From a bacterium (GTDB lineage: Bacteria; UBP6; JAFGXH01), in NCBI GenBank assembly GCA_016936735.1, contig JAFGXH010000353.1, positions 1 through 34,150 on the forward strand: 34,150 nucleotides of DNA, in the 5' to 3' direction. Below the pieces are notes generated by a model. It worked only from the letters and a program-made list of their open reading frames with translations. It was not told the DNA's origin and searched no databases. The position numbers and the translations under genes are program-made. Positions 32,918 to 34,150 of this stretch are shown here, piece after piece; the stretch's first letter is position 1, and the number at the start of each line of letters is the position of its first letter.

Positions 32918-33901
32918 TTAAAGAGTTTCTGTTGCTTTTGGATGAATTGAGTGTGGATCATCTGCTCCATATTTTTCATAAAGCTTAACTCCAATATAAC
33001 CAATCATTGCCCCATTATCCATACAGTATTTTAGGGATGGAAGATATATATTGTGTGTTGGTAGTTGCTCAGATATATATTTTCTTAATAATGAGTTTGC
33101 TGCAACACCACCAGAGATTACAATATTACTCATATTATACTCATTTGCTGCTCTTTTAATTTTTTCAAAAAGAGAATCTATAACAGCATCTTGAAAAGAG
33201 GCTGCAACTCTCTCTACATCATAATCGGGATTATTTTTTAGGTATGTACTAACAGCTGTTTTTAATCCACTAAAGGAGAAATGAAGCTCTGTGGAGTTTC
33301 TCATTGGTCTTGGAAAAGCTATTTTCTCTGATTTGGTATATTTTTGAGCCAATTTATCAATAATTGGTCCTCCAGGATAACCAAGATTACACATTTTAGC
33401 AACTTTATCAAAAGCCTCTCCTGCTGCGTCATCAAGTGAATAACCTACGAGTCTATATTTATCAATATCCTCAACAATAAATATATTTGTATGACCACCA
33501 CTTACAACTACACCTAAAAATGGGTATGGAACCTCTTGAGTTATATGTGCTGCATGAAGATGTCCCGCTAAATGATGAACTTTTTTTAATGGAATATTGT
33601 TAATTATAGATAGGGTTTTTGCAAACTCAACCCCAACTAATAAAGAGCCAATTAATCCTGGTGCATATGTTACAACAATAAGCTCTATATCTTTTATTGT
33701 AAAGTTAAATTCACTCATTAATTCATAATATAGAGGAAGTATATTTTGATTATGTGCTCTTGCTGCAAGCTCTGGTACAACTCCTCCAAATGCTTGATGT
33801 ATCTGATTTTGAGAGGCTGTTTTAACCCCTAGAAGAGTTGTATTGTTGAATAGTGCAAGAGATGTATCATCACAAGAGCTCTCTATAGATAAAGTTATCA
33901 T
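32918..33901 (-). CDS. tsaD: tRNA N6-adenosine threonylcarbamoyltransferase
   Basis: This 327-residue cytoplasmic enzyme transfers threonylcarbamoyl from its AMP ester to A37 of ANN-decoding tRNAs (t6A), working with TsaB and TsaE. Features are the N-terminal IESSCDDTSLAL (6-17), GVVPELAARAH (40-50) and the metal-binding HLAGH with His110 and His114. VVSGGHTNIF, GEAFDKVAKMCNLGYPGGP and FSFSGLKTAV follow. The nucleotide-site SGGVAANSLLR and DNGAMIG come near the C-terminus. All expected motifs are present and the length is normal. GAGG lies 7 nt before the ATG. Only 54 bp, holding an intrinsic terminator, separate it from the upstream tRNA-Leu gene, so it may depend on read-through. TsaB and TsaE are not in the window. 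Confidence 0.96.
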   Translation of the reverse strand: MITLSIESSCDDTSLALFNNTTLLGVKTASQNQIHQAFGGVVPELAARAHNQNILPLYYELMSEFNFTIKDIELIVVTYAPGLIGSLLVGVEFAKTLSIINNIPLKKVHHLAGHLHAAHITQEVPYPFLGVVVSGGHTNIFIVEDIDKYRLVGYSLDDAAGEAFDKVAKMCNLGYPGGPIIDKLAQKYTKSEKIAFPRPMRNSTELHFSFSGLKTAVSTYLKNNPDYDVERVAASFQDAVIDSLFEKIKRAANEYNMSNIVISGGVAANSLLRKYISEQLPTHNIYLPSLKYCMDNGAMIGYIGVKLYEKYGADDPHSIHPKATETL

Positions 33902-33920
33902 TGAAAAACCTCAGAAAAGT

Positions 33921-33952
33921 AGATAAAAAAAAGGGGCTAAAATGCCCCTCTT
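33921..33952 (-). terminator. Rho-independent terminator after tRNA-Leu
   Basis: On the minus strand, AGAGGGGC ATTTTA GCCCCT is followed by TTTTTTT. The core is a 6-bp stem (AGGGGC/GCCCCT) that can be extended by one G-T and several A-T pairs. It directly follows the tRNA 3' end and finishes about 20 nt before the tsaD start codon. This is the clearest terminator in the window. Confidence 0.88.
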
Positions 33953-33954
33953 TC

Positions 33955-34041
33955 TGGTACCGAAGACCGGAATCGAACCGGTACGAGGTCGCCCTCACCA
34001 GATTTTGAGTCTGACGCGTCTACCTATTCCACCACTTCGGC
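33955..34041 (-). tRNA. tRNA-Leu, anticodon CAA
   Basis: This 87-nt class II tRNA reads GCCGAAG at the 5' acceptor and CTTCGGT-A-CCA at the 3' end, with CCA encoded. The D arm contains GGTAGACGC. The anticodon stem TCAGA/TCTGG (one T-G pair) holds the loop CTCAAAA, giving anticodon CAA (UUG codons). The long variable arm TGAGG-GCGA-CCTCG is typical of leucine tRNAs, and the T arm is ACCGG-TTCGATT-CCGGT. Position 1:72 is a G-U wobble, where the Escherichia coli counterpart has G-C. Confidence 0.95.
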
Positions 34042-34050
34042 CTGATGGCA

Positions 34051-34079
34051 AATATATATTAAAATTATTAAATTGTCAA
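34051..34079 (-). promoter_or_regulatory. Strong sigma70 promoter of tRNA-Leu
   Basis: On the minus strand, a perfect -35 TTGACA (34074-34079) and -10 TATATT (34051-34056, 5 of 6) are 17 nt apart. Transcription near 34044 would begin only a few bases before the mature tRNA end. The tsaD gene has no other visible promoter. Confidence 0.8.
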
Positions 34080-34150
34080 TATTTTTTTACTACTATTTAA
34101 AATTATCAATAAGCTATTTTTTATAAAAGCCATTATCTCTATTTATTTTA

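Overview
The window is very AT-rich chromosomal DNA from a Gram-negative bacterium. This is shown by lipoprotein signals, an ExbB-ExbD-TonB module, a probable outer-membrane barrel and encoded Shine-Dalgarno sites. The mix resembles AT-rich relatives of the former Deltaproteobacteria (Myxococcota, Bradymonadota, Bdellovibrionota): tandem 'CS-PxG-CPxGQxC-GxC' lipoproteins, very large TPR proteins and a DUF1517 protein. I infer this lineage from protein style only. Most genes lie on the minus strand. There is no phage, insertion sequence or CRISPR array, and the genes look like ordinary chromosomal ones.

Layout. (1) 1-5515, minus strand: a 1241-residue TPR protein is followed 9 bp later by a polysaccharide flippase, then by the N-terminus of a DUF4395 membrane protein cut by the window edge. 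(2) 5867-8283, plus strand: a compact Ski2-like DEIH helicase and a small four-helix membrane protein. (3) 8280-11266, minus strand: four separate genes for envelope proteins, namely a small secreted protein, a small membrane protein, a DUF1517 protein and a probable beta-barrel. Several have near-consensus sigma70 promoters. (4) 11375-13712, minus strand: exbB-exbD-tonB, in which ExbB carries an unusual long charged tail. (5) 14038-16932, plus strand: a 964-residue cysteine-repeat lipoprotein with a strong promoter. (6) 17315-29848, minus strand: a TPR lipoprotein and, 12 bp downstream, a 3833-residue TPR protein. (7) 30066-32483, plus strand: pheT without pheS. (8) 32484-32917: a gene-free gap with palindromes. 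(9) 32918-34041, minus strand: tRNA-Leu(CAA), an intrinsic terminator, then tsaD.

The most notable observation is that the two large TPR proteins, 12 kb apart, end in the same kind of C-terminal domain of about 310 residues. I read this domain as a degenerate M48-like metallopeptidase fold that has lost HExxH. If so, these are long TPR scaffolds capped by pseudo-peptidases, one co-transcribed with a TPR lipoprotein and the other with a flippase. No function is established for them.

Several start codons differ from the ORF track (TPR protein GTG at 5515, TonB at 12232, ExbB at 13712, membrane protein at 9366, secreted protein at 8804, small membrane protein at 7894). Most are supported by Shine-Dalgarno or promoter positions; the last is chosen mainly by codon preference.
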